Assembly (NCBI GenBank): GCA_017441585.1
Contig: JAFRWW010000020.1
Location: 37,275 to 101,274, forward strand
Length of the DNA: 64,000 bases
Direction: 5' to 3'
Source of the DNA: Lachnospiraceae bacterium
GTDB lineage: Bacteria > Bacillota > Clostridia > Lachnospirales > Lachnospiraceae
The position numbers and the translations under genes were made by a program. Positions 45,447 to 54,512 of the stretch are shown one piece after another. The first letter of the stretch is position 1, and every line of letters begins with the position of its first letter. A model generated the notes under the pieces. The model saw only the letters and a list, made by a program, of their open reading frames with translations, searched no databases and was not told the DNA's origin.

Positions 45447-47171
45447 ATGATCAAAACTCTTGCAGCACAGATAAAAGAATATAAAGCGGCGTCGATCTTG
45501 ACGCCGCTTTGTATGATTGGTGAGGTCATAATGGAAACCCTCATCCCGCTGATGATGGCCTCCATCATAGATTACGGCGTGGAAAAGGGCGATATGGCCC
45601 ACATCATAAAAATGGGCGTCATCATGGTGCTCATTGCTTTTTGCGGCCTTCTTTTCGGCGGTGCGGGCGGCGTCATGGCCGCGAAGGCTTCCGCGGGTTT
45701 TGCCAAAAATCTGCGCAAGGCCATGTTTGAAAACATTCAGACTTTTTCCTTTTCAAATATAGACAGGTTTTCCACTTCGGGACTTATCACCAGGCTTACA
45801 ACGGATGTGACCAATCTGCAGAATGCATATCAGATGCTTTTGCGCATGGCTATGAGAGCACCGTTTACTCTCATTTTTGCCATGGCCATGTCCTTTTTCA
45901 TAAATGTAAAACTGGCCAGCGTTTATCTGATCGCGGTCTTGTTTTTGTCAACGGTTGTGGGCTTTTTGATGTCCAGGGCTCATAAGTATTTCAGACAGGT
46001 TTTTGAAAAGTATGACGCCTTAAATGAGAGTGTTCAGGAAAATATCGCTGCCTGCCGCGAGGTGAAGGCCTATGTGCGAGAGGATTATGAGACCCAGCGC
46101 TTTAACAGGGCCAGTAAAAATATATATGACATGTTCATAAAGGCGGAGCGCCATGTGGTGTTGGTAATGCCCATCATGATGATGACGGTCTATTCCTGTA
46201 TCGTGATCATCAGCAGGCAGGGTGCCATGATGATAGTGGGGCAGCAGCTTCGGACAGGGGAGCTCATGAGCCTTCTGACTTATTGTCTTAATATACTGAT
46301 GCATCTTCTGATGCTTTCATTCATAGTGGTGATGATCACCATGTCCCAAGCCAGCGCCAGGCGTATCTGTGAGGTGATAAACGAAGACAGCGATCTTAAG
46401 CAGTGTGAGGATCCCGTAAAGGATATGAAGGATGGCAGCATCAGTTTTGATCATGTGACCTTCAGATATTTTGAAAAATCCGAGCGGCCGGTTTTGAATG
46501 ATGTCACGCTGAATATAGCCTCCGGTGAGACCATAGGCATAATAGGCGGAACCGGCTCGGCAAAGACCTCCCTCATAAATCTCATAAGCAGGCTTTACGA
46601 CGTGAATGAGGGCTGTGTAAAAGTCTCCGGTGTGGATGTCAGGGAGTATGACATGGCTTATCTGCGGGATCAGGTTTCCGTGGTTCTGCAAAAGAATGTC
46701 CTGTTTTCAGGCAGCATAATCGAGAACCTGCGCTGGGGCAATGAGAATGCGACGGTGCAGGATTGTATCGAGGCCTGCCGTATGGCCTGCGCTGACGAAT
46801 TCATAGAAAAGATGCCGGAAAAATATGAATCCCACGTGGAACAGGGAGGTACTAATTTCTCCGGAGGACAGAGGCAGAGGCTGTGTATCGCCAGGGCTCT
46901 TATGAAAAAGCCCAAGATACTGATACTGGATGATTCCACCAGCGCTGTGGATACCGCCACTGATTCAAAGATAAGGAATTCCTTTAAGACCTACATCCCC
47001 GGTACCACGAAGATAATAATCGCCCAGAGGATAGCTTCCGTAATGGACGCTGACAGGATCGTGGTCATGGATGAAGGAAAGATAGATGGCGTGGGAACCC
47101 ATGAAGAACTGATAAAGAACAATGATATCTATCGTGAGGTCTGCCAGCTTCAGGGGATCACGACGTCATAG
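45447..47171 (+). CDS. ABC exporter half-transporter with degenerate nucleotide site
   Basis: 574 residues: six membrane helices (1-310) and a nucleotide-binding domain. Walker A is IGGTGSAKTS, the signature NFSGGQRQRL, and Walker B ILILDDSTSAVD, where Asp takes the place of the catalytic Glu. That replacement marks the degenerate-site subunit of heterodimeric exporters (TM287, BmrC type). It pairs with the gene 124 bp downstream, whose Walker B is canonical. Substrate unknown (lipids, drugs or peptides). The ribosome-binding site is weak. Confidence 0.93.
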   Translation: MIKTLAAQIKEYKAASILTPLCMIGEVIMETLIPLMMASIIDYGVEKGDMAHIIKMGVIMVLIAFCGLLFGGAGGVMAAKASAGFAKNLRKAMFENIQTFSFSNIDRFSTSGLITRLTTDVTNLQNAYQMLLRMAMRAPFTLIFAMAMSFFINVKLASVYLIAVLFLSTVVGFLMSRAHKYFRQVFEKYDALNESVQENIAACREVKAYVREDYETQRFNRASKNIYDMFIKAERHVVLVMPIMMMTVYSCIVIISRQGAMMIVGQQLRTGELMSLLTYCLNILMHLLMLSFIVVMITMSQASARRICEVINEDSDLKQCEDPVKDMKDGSISFDHVTFRYFEKSERPVLNDVTLNIASGETIGIIGGTGSAKTSLINLISRLYDVNEGCVKVSGVDVREYDMAYLRDQVSVVLQKNVLFSGSIIENLRWGNENATVQDCIEACRMACADEFIEKMPEKYESHVEQGGTNFSGGQRQRLCIARALMKKPKILILDDSTSAVDTATDSKIRNSFKTYIPGTTKIIIAQRIASVMDADRIVVMDEGKIDGVGTHEELIKNNDIYREVCQLQGITTS

Positions 47172-47181
47172 AATGATCGTT

Positions 47182-47256
47182 AAAGATCCTTCGGCTAAAG
47201 CCTCAGGATGACCGTTGGTGTTGTCATTCAGAGCGAAGCAACAGGAAGAATCTTGA
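47182..47256 (+). repeat. GAAGAATCTT leader repeat, inverted-pair copy without the nested element
   Basis: Left arm AAAGATCCTTCGGCTAAAGC... (47182-47212) is an inverted version of the right arm TTGTCATTCAGAGCGAAGC...GAAGAATCTT (47221-47254). It matches both arms of 13116-13269 but lacks the ~90-bp insert, so it represents the empty form. The right end is about 40 nt before the second ABC gene. Confidence 0.82.
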
Positions 47257-47294
47257 TAGAGTAAGTATAAACAATACACCAAGGATAAGTAATC

Positions 47295-49214
47295 ATGCCC
47301 CCTACCCCTAACGGAGGACCGGGACGAAGAGTGAGAGGCCCCCTGCCCAAGCTCAAAAACCCCGGGACTACCTTAAAAAGGTTAATTAAATATGTGGGAA
47401 GACGTTATACCTTTCAGATGATCCTGGTAGTGATCTGTATCGTGACCACTGCCGTGGCAAATGTAAAGGGTACTCTTTTTTTGCGCACTTTGATCGATGA
47501 CTATATCATGAAACTCATCGGTCAGACGCAGCCTGATTTCCTTCCACTGGAAAGGGCTCTGGCGCGGCTGGTGTTTATCTATGCCCTGGCAGCCTTGGCT
47601 TCGCTTGTGCAGTCCGTCACCATGATGTTTGTGAGCCAGGGGACCATGAGGAGCCTTAGGGACGAGCTTTTTGCCCATATGCAAAAACTCCCCGTGCGCT
47701 ATTTTGACACACATGCTCACGGAGATATTATGTCCGTGTATACCAATGATATTGACACCATCAGGCAGATGGTATCGCAGTCCCTGCCCCAGATAGTTTC
47801 GGCGGCCATAACCATAGTGTCGGTGCTGGGGAGCATGATATTACTCAGCATACCCCTGACCTGCCTGACCCTTTTTGTCACCGGGCTGTCTATATTTATA
47901 TCAAAAAAACTTGCCTCAAAATCCGGCAGCGGCTTTGTGGCACAGCAAAAGGATATCGGCGCACTGAACGGCTTCGTGGAGGAGATGATATCTGGACAGA
48001 AGGTAGTTAAGGTATTCAACTATGAAGACAGGGCCATAGAGCGTTTTACTTTGCTTAATGAGAATCTCTATGAAAGTTCAAGCAGCGCAAATAAATTTGC
48101 CAATATCATGGGACCCGTGAATCTGCAGTTCTCAAACTTGGGTTATGTGCTTTGCGCCATCGTGGGCGGCCTGCTGGCCATGACCGGAGTTACAGGGCTC
48201 TCCCTGGGATCTCTGGCCAGTTATCTTACTTTTCACAAGAATTTTTCAATGCCGGTGAACCAGGTTACGATGCAGGTGAACGCCATAATCATGGGACTGG
48301 CCGGTGCGGAGCGTATCTTTGAACTGATGGATGAAGAGTGTGAGGTGGATGAAGGCTATGTGGAACTGGTAAACGCCAGACTGGAAAACGGGGAGATAAA
48401 GGAGTGTGAGGAACACACCGGCATCTGGGCCTGGAAGCATTTTCATAAGGCGGATGGCACCACCACTTATACCCGGCAGGAGGGCGACGTGATCTTTGCG
48501 GACGTGGATTTTGCCTATGTGAGCGAAAAACCGGTCCTTAAGCGTATAAAGATGTTTGCTGCCCCCGGCCAGAAGATAGCCCTGGTGGGCTCCACCGGCG
48601 CCGGCAAGACCACCATCATCAACCTGATAACCAGATTTTATGATCTGGCGGACGGAAAGATCAGATATGATCAGATCAATATAAACAAGATAAAAAAGTC
48701 GGATCTTCGTAAATCCCTGGGCATGGTGCTTCAGGAGACCCATCTTTTCACGGGCACCGTGGCCGACAATATCCGCTTCGGCAAGCTGGATGCCACCGAT
48801 GAAGAGGTGATCGCAGCGGCAAAACTGGCAAATGCGGACGGCTTCATCAGACAGCTTCCGGACGGCTATAATACCATGCTCAAAGGAAACGGCGCCACTC
48901 TTTCACAGGGACAAAGGCAGCTGCTGACCATAGCCAGGGCCGCCATCGCCGACCCGCCGGTGCTAATACTGGATGAAGCTACATCCTCCATCGACACCAG
49001 AACGGAGAAGATCGTCCAGGCGGGAATGGACAGGCTCATGAAGGACAGGACTACCTTTGTCATCGCCCATCGCCTGTCCACCATCATGAACAGCGACTGC
49101 ATAATGGTCCTCGAAAACGGAGAGATCATAGAGCGCGGAAACCATGAGGAACTCATGGAAAAGAAGGGCCGGTACTACGAACTCTTTACTGCTAATTCGG
49201 TAGTGTCTGCCTGA
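47295..49214 (+). CDS. ABC exporter half-transporter with canonical nucleotide site
   Basis: 639 residues. A Pro/Gly/Arg-rich N-terminal tail (~35 residues) precedes six membrane helices. The nucleotide-binding domain has Walker A GSTGAGKTTI, signature LSQGQRQLL and Walker B PVLILDEATSSID with the catalytic Glu. Between membrane and ATPase domains is an extra charged insert (~355-405: NGEIKECEEHTGIWAWKHF, split). It completes the heterodimer with the preceding gene. AAGGA precedes ATG 47295. Confidence 0.93.
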   Translation: MPPTPNGGPGRRVRGPLPKLKNPGTTLKRLIKYVGRRYTFQMILVVICIVTTAVANVKGTLFLRTLIDDYIMKLIGQTQPDFLPLERALARLVFIYALAALASLVQSVTMMFVSQGTMRSLRDELFAHMQKLPVRYFDTHAHGDIMSVYTNDIDTIRQMVSQSLPQIVSAAITIVSVLGSMILLSIPLTCLTLFVTGLSIFISKKLASKSGSGFVAQQKDIGALNGFVEEMISGQKVVKVFNYEDRAIERFTLLNENLYESSSSANKFANIMGPVNLQFSNLGYVLCAIVGGLLAMTGVTGLSLGSLASYLTFHKNFSMPVNQVTMQVNAIIMGLAGAERIFELMDEECEVDEGYVELVNARLENGEIKECEEHTGIWAWKHFHKADGTTTYTRQEGDVIFADVDFAYVSEKPVLKRIKMFAAPGQKIALVGSTGAGKTTIINLITRFYDLADGKIRYDQININKIKKSDLRKSLGMVLQETHLFTGTVADNIRFGKLDATDEEVIAAAKLANADGFIRQLPDGYNTMLKGNGATLSQGQRQLLTIARAAIADPPVLILDEATSSIDTRTEKIVQAGMDRLMKDRTTFVIAHRLSTIMNSDCIMVLENGEIIERGNHEELMEKKGRYYELFTANSVVSA

Positions 49215-49292
49215 TATAGTATGTAAAAATGACCACAATGCCTATATTATAGCCCCTGTGCTTGTGCGAAAAGCTGAATTTTCGCCATTTGT

Positions 49293-49321
49293 TTGACATT
49301 TTTGTGCAAATGTACTAAAAT
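49293..49321 (+). promoter_or_regulatory. Promoter of the Lys/Ala-repeat protein gene
   Basis: TTGACA (49293-49298) and TAAAAT (49316-49321) are separated by 17 bp; strong expression is likely together with the GGAGG ribosome-binding site. Confidence 0.85.
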
Positions 49322-49360
49322 TTCTACGAAAAATTTAATTAGAGTTTTTTGGAGGTAGTG

Positions 49361-50089
49361 ATGGCACTTGGAAAGATACCGGCATCTCCTACTTTGGGAC
49401 GGACATCAACTGCTAAAAAGGTGGCAGCTTCGGTTGCAGGTAAGTACGAGGCCGGAGCTATCGAAACTAAAATAGCAGTAGCTCAGCCTAAGGTAGAGAG
49501 ACCTGCATCAACTAACAGCGGCACTAAAAAATTCACAGCACCTGTCTCTGATGAAGTGACAGAAGTAAAGGAGAAAGAAGTGGCAACAAGAACAAAAGTA
49601 AAAGCAGAGAAACCCGAGACTCCCGCAGAGGTTAAGTCGGTAGCGGCAGAAGTTAAGGCTGAGACCAAGGCAGCAGCTGAGAAGAAGCCTGCAGCAAAGA
49701 AGAGCACAGCTAAGAAGGCAGAGCCTAAGGCAGCAGCTGAGAAAAAGCCTGCAGCAAAGAAGGCAACCGCAGCTAAGAAGCCTGCCGCAGCTAAGAAGGC
49801 AGAGCCTAAGGCAGCAGCTGAGAAAAAGCCCGCAGCTAAGAAAGCAACTGCAGCTAAGAAGAGTACAGCAGCTAAGAAGGCAGAGCCTAAGGCAGCAGCT
49901 AAGAAGGCAGCTTCATCCATCTTCGAGATCCAGCTTCCCGGCGGTAACATCACTGCAGCTGAGATCGAGGCAAGAGTTGCAGCAGCACTCAAGGAAAATA
50001 AAGTATCTGCTAAGAGCGTTGATATCTATGTTAAGCCTGAGGACAACAAGATATATACCAGCGTTGGTATTACTTTGGACCTGTTCTGA
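49361..50089 (+). CDS. Histone H1-like Lys/Ala-repeat protein with C-terminal DUF6465-like domain
   Basis: 242 residues from ATG 49361 (GGAGG 5 nt upstream). Residues ~75-185 are almost only Ala, Lys, Pro, Glu and Thr, with AAKK units like eukaryotic H1 tails and HU-like tails, suggesting nucleic-acid binding. The last ~55 residues (FEIQLPGGNITAAEIEARV, broken; VDIYVKPEDNKIYTSV) form a small domain matching DUF6465 of Clostridia. The role is unknown; nucleoid or RNA binding is inferred. It is flanked by its own promoter and terminator. Confidence 0.78.
   Translation: MALGKIPASPTLGRTSTAKKVAASVAGKYEAGAIETKIAVAQPKVERPASTNSGTKKFTAPVSDEVTEVKEKEVATRTKVKAEKPETPAEVKSVAAEVKAETKAAAEKKPAAKKSTAKKAEPKAAAEKKPAAKKATAAKKPAAAKKAEPKAAAEKKPAAKKATAAKKSTAAKKAEPKAAAKKAASSIFEIQLPGGNITAAEIEARVAAALKENKVSAKSVDIYVKPEDNKIYTSVGITLDLF
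49718..49915 (+). repeat. 81-bp in-frame tandem repeat
   Basis: Units begin at 49718, 49799 and 49880 (the last partial), each opening with GCAGAGCCTAAGGCAGCAGC and encoding 27 residues starting AEPKAAA. A diverged unit precedes them near 49660. The near-identity suggests recent expansion and possible length variation. Confidence 0.9.
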
Positions 50090-50114
50090 TAGACAGTTAA
50101 AGCCAGATCATTAT

Positions 50115-50152
50115 GAGCCGTGGCGCTATTGCCACGGCTCTTATACTTTTTT
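50115..50152 (+). terminator. Terminator after the Lys/Ala-repeat gene
   Basis: A perfect 10-bp stem GAGCCGTGGC/GCCACGGCTC with a 6-nt loop is followed by TTATACTTTTTT. Confidence 0.92.
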
Positions 50153-50167
50153 GTATTAATCTGACAC

Positions 50168-51790
50168 ATGAAAAAATCCGTTAATCTGTTTTCCATAATC
50201 GTATTGATCTATGCATCTCTCCTGGTGGCCAGGATGCTTTCGGCTTCTTATGTGAGCGCCCCCTATCCCAATGAATACCGGGAATCGGCCAATATCGCCA
50301 TGACGCAGGCGATCATAAGAGGAGAGAATATATATTCACTGAGCAGTCTGACGGGCGATCAGCCGTCGGTATGTTATCTTTACGGTCCTTTGATGTCCGT
50401 GACGGCCTCTGCCATCGGCAGGGTGTTCACGGGGGTTGACACCTGGACCATTCATTATTTTATCTCTTTTATCTCGATCATATTATCAGCCCTTATGATG
50501 GCAGTGATGGTGTCGCATGTATCCGCCACGCTGACGGGACCCTGCCTTGCCTTTGTCCTGACGATCTTTTGTCACTGGCGTTACGGCTATATATACGGTG
50601 CGCCGGATTCCATGGGCCTATGCCTTATGATTGGTGTTCTTTTCTTTTTGTATAAAGGTGCCACCTGTGAAAAATCGAGATTTCCCCATATTGAAATTGC
50701 AGCCCTTTTAACCGCAGCAGCCTTTTTTACAAAGCAGTATTATCTGATGGTGGCGGGAGTGGGCTTTATATATCTGCTGATCGTTTCCCGTCGTCTGTTC
50801 TTGAGGTATGTTACCGGCGGTCTCACTTTGCTGCTTGTAATGCTTGCGGTATTACGGAAGTGGTATCCCTTGTATCTTACCTACGCCATATATTTTTTAA
50901 AGGGACCCGGACCCGGCGCTGCCATGGGCAAGACCGGGATCGCCTACAATACCATGCAGGTCAAGTATCTGGGAGGCATGTTCCTGGTGCTTTTTGTCGC
51001 GGGGCTGTTTCTGGTGCTTTATCTTCTATATCAGGGCTTTAAGTGGATCAGGGAAAAGAAGAAACCTGAGATAAAAAACCGGGAATTTCTGCTCCTTTTC
51101 TTCGTTCAGGCAGCTGTTTCCTTTGCCGTACTCAAATATATAGGAAACAATGACGGTGCATTTCTGTCCTATTACCTGCAGCTCTTTACGCCGGCTCTTG
51201 CGGCGCTTTCGGTATATTCTCTTGAACTGGTCACTTCATATCTTTTGGGGCTGGAAAAGAGAAAAAATCTGATGATAGCGGCTGTTTTCGGGCTCTATCT
51301 TGTATTTTTCGGCTATACCGTGTATAAGGTGGAACCCAGACTCACCATCGACAGCCTGAGTGATGAAGAGCTTGGGGCCTGGCAGGAAACCTACGATCTG
51401 CTGGATGAAGCTAAAGAGGAGGGGGAGATATATTATTGTCCGCCCCTTAATTATCACGCCTATTCCAATGGCATAAGGGTATATAATGACGGACAGCCCT
51501 TTGTATTTACCCGGAAGTTTTATGACAGTTTTAGTGATTCGCCTATGGCGCAGAAACTGTTTCCCTATGGGGGCGCGGTGATAGCTCAGCATCTTATGTA
51601 TCGTGAAAAACTGCGTCAGAAGGTGGTGGACGGTGATTATGTCCTGGTCACCAGGATAGACGGAATGGATGAGGTTTTCACCACGGAGGAACTGGAAAAG
51701 CATTACGATCATATAAAGACCGAGCTTCTTCGCTGCGGCAGCTGGGCGTGGGAAGTTGAGTTATGGGGAAAACGTGGATTTTTCCCTTAA
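50168..51790 (+). CDS. Polytopic membrane protein, probable GT-C glycosyltransferase
   Basis: 540 residues with about ten to eleven membrane helices. The first extracytoplasmic loop carries an acidic motif (PYPNEYRESANI, ~36-47) like those of GT-C lipid-phosphate-sugar transferases. A conserved-looking YLYGPLM follows. The C-terminal ~130 residues are soluble (YYCPPLNYHAYSNGIRVYND, split). Family identity is uncertain; a mannosyl- or arabinosyl-transferase-like role in the envelope is inferred. It starts directly after the previous terminator. Confidence 0.65.
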   Translation: MKKSVNLFSIIVLIYASLLVARMLSASYVSAPYPNEYRESANIAMTQAIIRGENIYSLSSLTGDQPSVCYLYGPLMSVTASAIGRVFTGVDTWTIHYFISFISIILSALMMAVMVSHVSATLTGPCLAFVLTIFCHWRYGYIYGAPDSMGLCLMIGVLFFLYKGATCEKSRFPHIEIAALLTAAAFFTKQYYLMVAGVGFIYLLIVSRRLFLRYVTGGLTLLLVMLAVLRKWYPLYLTYAIYFLKGPGPGAAMGKTGIAYNTMQVKYLGGMFLVLFVAGLFLVLYLLYQGFKWIREKKKPEIKNREFLLLFFVQAAVSFAVLKYIGNNDGAFLSYYLQLFTPALAALSVYSLELVTSYLLGLEKRKNLMIAAVFGLYLVFFGYTVYKVEPRLTIDSLSDEELGAWQETYDLLDEAKEEGEIYYCPPLNYHAYSNGIRVYNDGQPFVFTRKFYDSFSDSPMAQKLFPYGGAVIAQHLMYREKLRQKVVDGDYVLVTRIDGMDEVFTTEELEKHYDHIKTELLRCGSWAWEVELWGKRGFFP

Positions 51791-51815
51791 AATGTGTTAG
51801 AATATGAAATTGGGG

Positions 51816-51844
51816 TTGTATTGTAATATATTTTTCAGTAAAAT
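51816..51844 (+). promoter_or_regulatory. Promoter of the MCP-CZB gene
   Basis: TTGTAT (51816-51821) and TAAAAT (51839-51844) are separated by 17 bp, about 30 nt before the start codon. Confidence 0.55.
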
Positions 51845-51875
51845 TTTTATATAAACAACACGGGGGTGAGAAGGT

Positions 51876-53297
51876 ATGTTTTCAGAAAAGAAAAGGCTGC
51901 GAGAAGAACTTGAAAAACGTGATGCGGATTTGAGCAGACTGAAGGAATACATGGAGGCCTTTGGCTCCGGTCAGTTTGAAAACGCCGGCGAGGAGGAGTT
52001 TAACGATCCGACCCTGGCGAAGCTGTACAACGAGCTGCTGGACAAGTCCATGGACAGAAACAACCGCATGACGGCCCGTCTGAATGACGCAATGAACCGT
52101 ATCGGCGACAGCGAACCCGTGAAGAACATGCTGGATGAGGTGGAGTCACAGACTGCCACCATCGGAGCCATGAAGGATTCGGGCTCGGATCTGGGAAGCT
52201 CCATCGCCAATATCCAGTCGTCTGCGTCAAATATAAGAGACAGCTCCCATCTGATCATAGATTCCGCCAGAGAGTGCATGGATAAGATGGATGAATCCAT
52301 GAAACTGGTGGATCATGGTACTGTATCCATCGGTTCCATTTCCCAGGAGATGGCCGGCTTCCGTGAAAAGACAAAGAAGATAACGGAGATCATAGACCAG
52401 GTAAGGAGATTGGCTGAAGACAGTTCTCTGCTGGGACTCAATGCGTCCATAGAGGCGGCCAGAGCCGGCGAGGCAGGCCGCGGCTTTGCGGTGGTTGCAG
52501 AGCAGATGAACCAGCTGTCCAATAATACCGCCGACTGTGCGGATGACGTAGTCAGGTATGTGGGCGAACTGATCGAGGGTATAGAGAATCTGGTAAAATC
52601 GGTAGATCTTACCATGGAAGATCTTAATAAAGGTAATGAAAGCGTTCATGAATCCATAGAGGTCATAAGAGGCATGAATGAACAGCTGGAGGGCATAAAC
52701 GGCGATATCGACAGGATCAATGTGGAGATCGATACCCAGTCGGATGTCACGGAGCGTTTTATCGACGGCGTCAAGACCATGGCCGACAGTTATGAGACCC
52801 TGTCCAATGAGTGTATCACCGTGGGTGAGAGATTCTATCGTATATCCAGGGATATAGATAGTGCCAGAGGCGAGATGTTCAGGAAGAATTCACGTCCCAC
52901 CCTGCTTGACACCCTCAAGGTATATGATACCGATCATCTGATCTTTACCTGGCGTATATACAATCATATCGCAGGTTTTGAGGTGCTGAAATTAGAGCAG
53001 CTAAATAATCCCACCAAGTGTAAGGTGGGATTGTGGTTCGGTAAACAGACGGATCCCATGATAACAGGTTCAGCCGGATTCAAAAAGGCCTTTGACTGGC
53101 ATCAGAAGCTTCATTCCTATGCTGTGTCATCATGGCAGGCGGCACAGGATCATAACAGGGAAGAGGCCATGCAGTTCTTCTATCAGGCACTGGATGCGTA
53201 TAAGGAGTACAGCGACGGTATCCATATGCTGGCCAACAGCCTTAAAGCTGCCGGAATAACCGACGAGACGCCTATCTGGGTATATCAGGGACCGTAA
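51876..53297 (+). CDS. Soluble methyl-accepting chemotaxis protein with C-terminal CZB domain
   Basis: 473 residues, no membrane helices. A charged coiled N-terminus is followed by the MCP signalling coiled coil, with the conserved hairpin tip [20 protein letters not shown] (~185-204) and [12 protein letters not shown]. Then comes a CZB domain with [13 protein letters not shown] (~353), CKVGLWFG and HQKLHSYA (His/Cys zinc site). CZB receptors sense zinc or hypochlorous acid in other bacteria. It is a paralogue of 31769-33010, which lacks the signalling tip. GGGGGTGAGAAGG precedes the ATG. No che genes are in the window. Confidence 0.92.
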   Translation: MFSEKKRLREELEKRDADLSRLKEYMEAFGSGQFENAGEEEFNDPTLAKLYNELLDKSMDRNNRMTARLNDAMNRIGDSEPVKNMLDEVESQTATIGAMKDSGSDLGSSIANIQSSASNIRDSSHLIIDSARECMDKMDESMKLVDHGTVSIGSISQEMAGFREKTKKITEIIDQVRRLAEDSSLLGLNASIEAARAGEAGRGFAVVAEQMNQLSNNTADCADDVVRYVGELIEGIENLVKSVDLTMEDLNKGNESVHESIEVIRGMNEQLEGINGDIDRINVEIDTQSDVTERFIDGVKTMADSYETLSNECITVGERFYRISRDIDSARGEMFRKNSRPTLLDTLKVYDTDHLIFTWRIYNHIAGFEVLKLEQLNNPTKCKVGLWFGKQTDPMITGSAGFKKAFDWHQKLHSYAVSSWQAAQDHNREEAMQFFYQALDAYKEYSDGIHMLANSLKAAGITDETPIWVYQGP

Positions 53298-53327
53298 AAA
53301 CGACAGCCATTCTGAACGGTTACCCAT

Positions 53328-53452
53328 TGTCATTCTGAGCGAATTTCGTCCTAAGGGGCGCTAAACGTCCGGGGGACGTTTGTTCAGCGCCGACCGAAGC
53401 GGAGCGTAGACACACGAAGTGGTGGATGCCTTAGGACATTAGCGAAGAATCT
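53328..53452 (+). repeat. GAAGAATCTT leader repeat, compound copy before the PfkB kinase
   Basis: TGTCATTCTGAGCGAA on the left and GCGAAGAATCTT on the right, interrupted by the 90-bp element 53348-53437. The right end is 20 nt before the kinase ATG, and its junction makes a TATAAT (53453-53458) without a good -35. Confidence 0.87.
53348..53437 (+). mobile_element. ~90-bp palindrome-bounded nested element (MITE-like), copy 2
   Basis: Ends GTCCTAAGG/CCTTAGGAC; the inner inverted repeat AAACGTCC/GGACGTTT is embedded in GCGCT/AGCGC arms, followed by a GACCGAAGCGGAGCGTAGAC segment. Homologous to 13144-13232 in reverse orientation. It has no coding capacity, so mobilisation would need a protein supplied elsewhere (inference). 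Confidence 0.78.
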
Positions 53453-53471
53453 TATAATAAGACGAAATCAT

Positions 53472-54509
53472 ATGTTAAACAAAAGCATCAAAGATATTAA
53501 ATTCATAACCATAGGGGAGATACTTCTTCGTTTATCTCCTCCAAATTACGAAAAGATCCGCACGGCCTCGTCCTTTAATATCATCTATGGCGGGGCTGAG
53601 GCAAATGTGGCTGCAGCTCTTGCAAATCTGGGCGTGGATTCCACATTCTTTACCGTGCTTCCTGATAATTCGGTGGGCAGGGCAGCTCTTCGTTATCTTC
53701 GCACCAATGATGTCCATATGTCCAAGGCTATATATGCCGGAGACCGGCTGGGGATATATTATCTGGAGGAGGGCTTTGCAGTCCGCTCCTCCAAGGTCAT
53801 ATATGACAGAGCCGGTTCTTCTTTTGCGACCCACGACTATTCCGATGTGGATGTAAAGGAACTGCTGACAGGATTTGACTGGCTTCATCTGTCTGGTATC
53901 ACTCCCGCTCTGGGACCGAACTGCCGTGAACTGGTGAAGAGAACTCTGGTGGCTGCCAAGGAGCTGGGCATGACCGTCAGCTTTGACGGTAATTACAGGA
54001 AGAGCCTCTGGGAGTGGCAGGAGGCCAGGGACTGTATCACCGAGTATCTTCCCTATGTGGATGTGCTCATAGGTATAGAGCCCATTAATCTTCCGGGTCC
54101 CGACGGTGTGGATATGAAGGATGGTATGTCCATGCAGCCGGACTATAAGGAGCAGAACCGCATATTCAAGGAACTGGCTAAGCGTTATGATTTCAAGGCC
54201 ATCGGACGTCATGTGAGATATGTGCATTCGGGTTCCGAGAATTCTCTCAAGGCATATCTGTGGTATGACGGTGAGACCTGGGAGAGCAGGACCTTCAGAT
54301 TTAACATACTTGACCGTGTGGGCGGCGGAGATGCTTTTTCCAGCGGTCTGATCTATGCCATAATGGAACAGATGGATCCCAATGATATCGTCAATTTTGC
54401 AGTATCTTCATCTGTCATAAAGCATACCATTCACGGTGATTTCAATATAACCGATGATAAGAATGCGATATTGAGGCTGATGAATCAGGAATTTGAGGTG
54501 AGACGTTGA
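53472..54509 (+). CDS. PfkB-family sugar kinase (2-keto-3-deoxygluconate kinase-like)
   Basis: 345 residues. PfkB signature 1 is in YGGAEANVAAALANLG, with the ribokinase-like core, and signature 2 DRVGGGDAFSSGLIYA has the catalytic Asp (~287). The DNSVGRAALRYLRTNDV and YDRAGSSFA segments are most like KDG kinases. It would phosphorylate a sugar or sugar acid with ATP. It heads a tightly packed operon (3 nt to the next gene) that otherwise contains acyl-chain type functions, so the physiological substrate may not be KDG. Confidence 0.87.
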   Translation: MLNKSIKDIKFITIGEILLRLSPPNYEKIRTASSFNIIYGGAEANVAAALANLGVDSTFFTVLPDNSVGRAALRYLRTNDVHMSKAIYAGDRLGIYYLEEGFAVRSSKVIYDRAGSSFATHDYSDVDVKELLTGFDWLHLSGITPALGPNCRELVKRTLVAAKELGMTVSFDGNYRKSLWEWQEARDCITEYLPYVDVLIGIEPINLPGPDGVDMKDGMSMQPDYKEQNRIFKELAKRYDFKAIGRHVRYVHSGSENSLKAYLWYDGETWESRTFRFNILDRVGGGDAFSSGLIYAIMEQMDPNDIVNFAVSSSVIKHTIHGDFNITDDKNAILRLMNQEFEVRR

Positions 54510-54512
54510 GCC

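Noticed and set aside
49718..49915. Possible CRISPR array because of regular repeats
   Set aside because: The 81-bp units are contiguous, in frame and without unique spacers; they are a protein tandem repeat.
49483..49992. 169-codon minus-strand frame opposite the Lys/Ala-repeat protein
   Set aside because: It is a mirror of a biased repetitive codon pattern, with no start signal.
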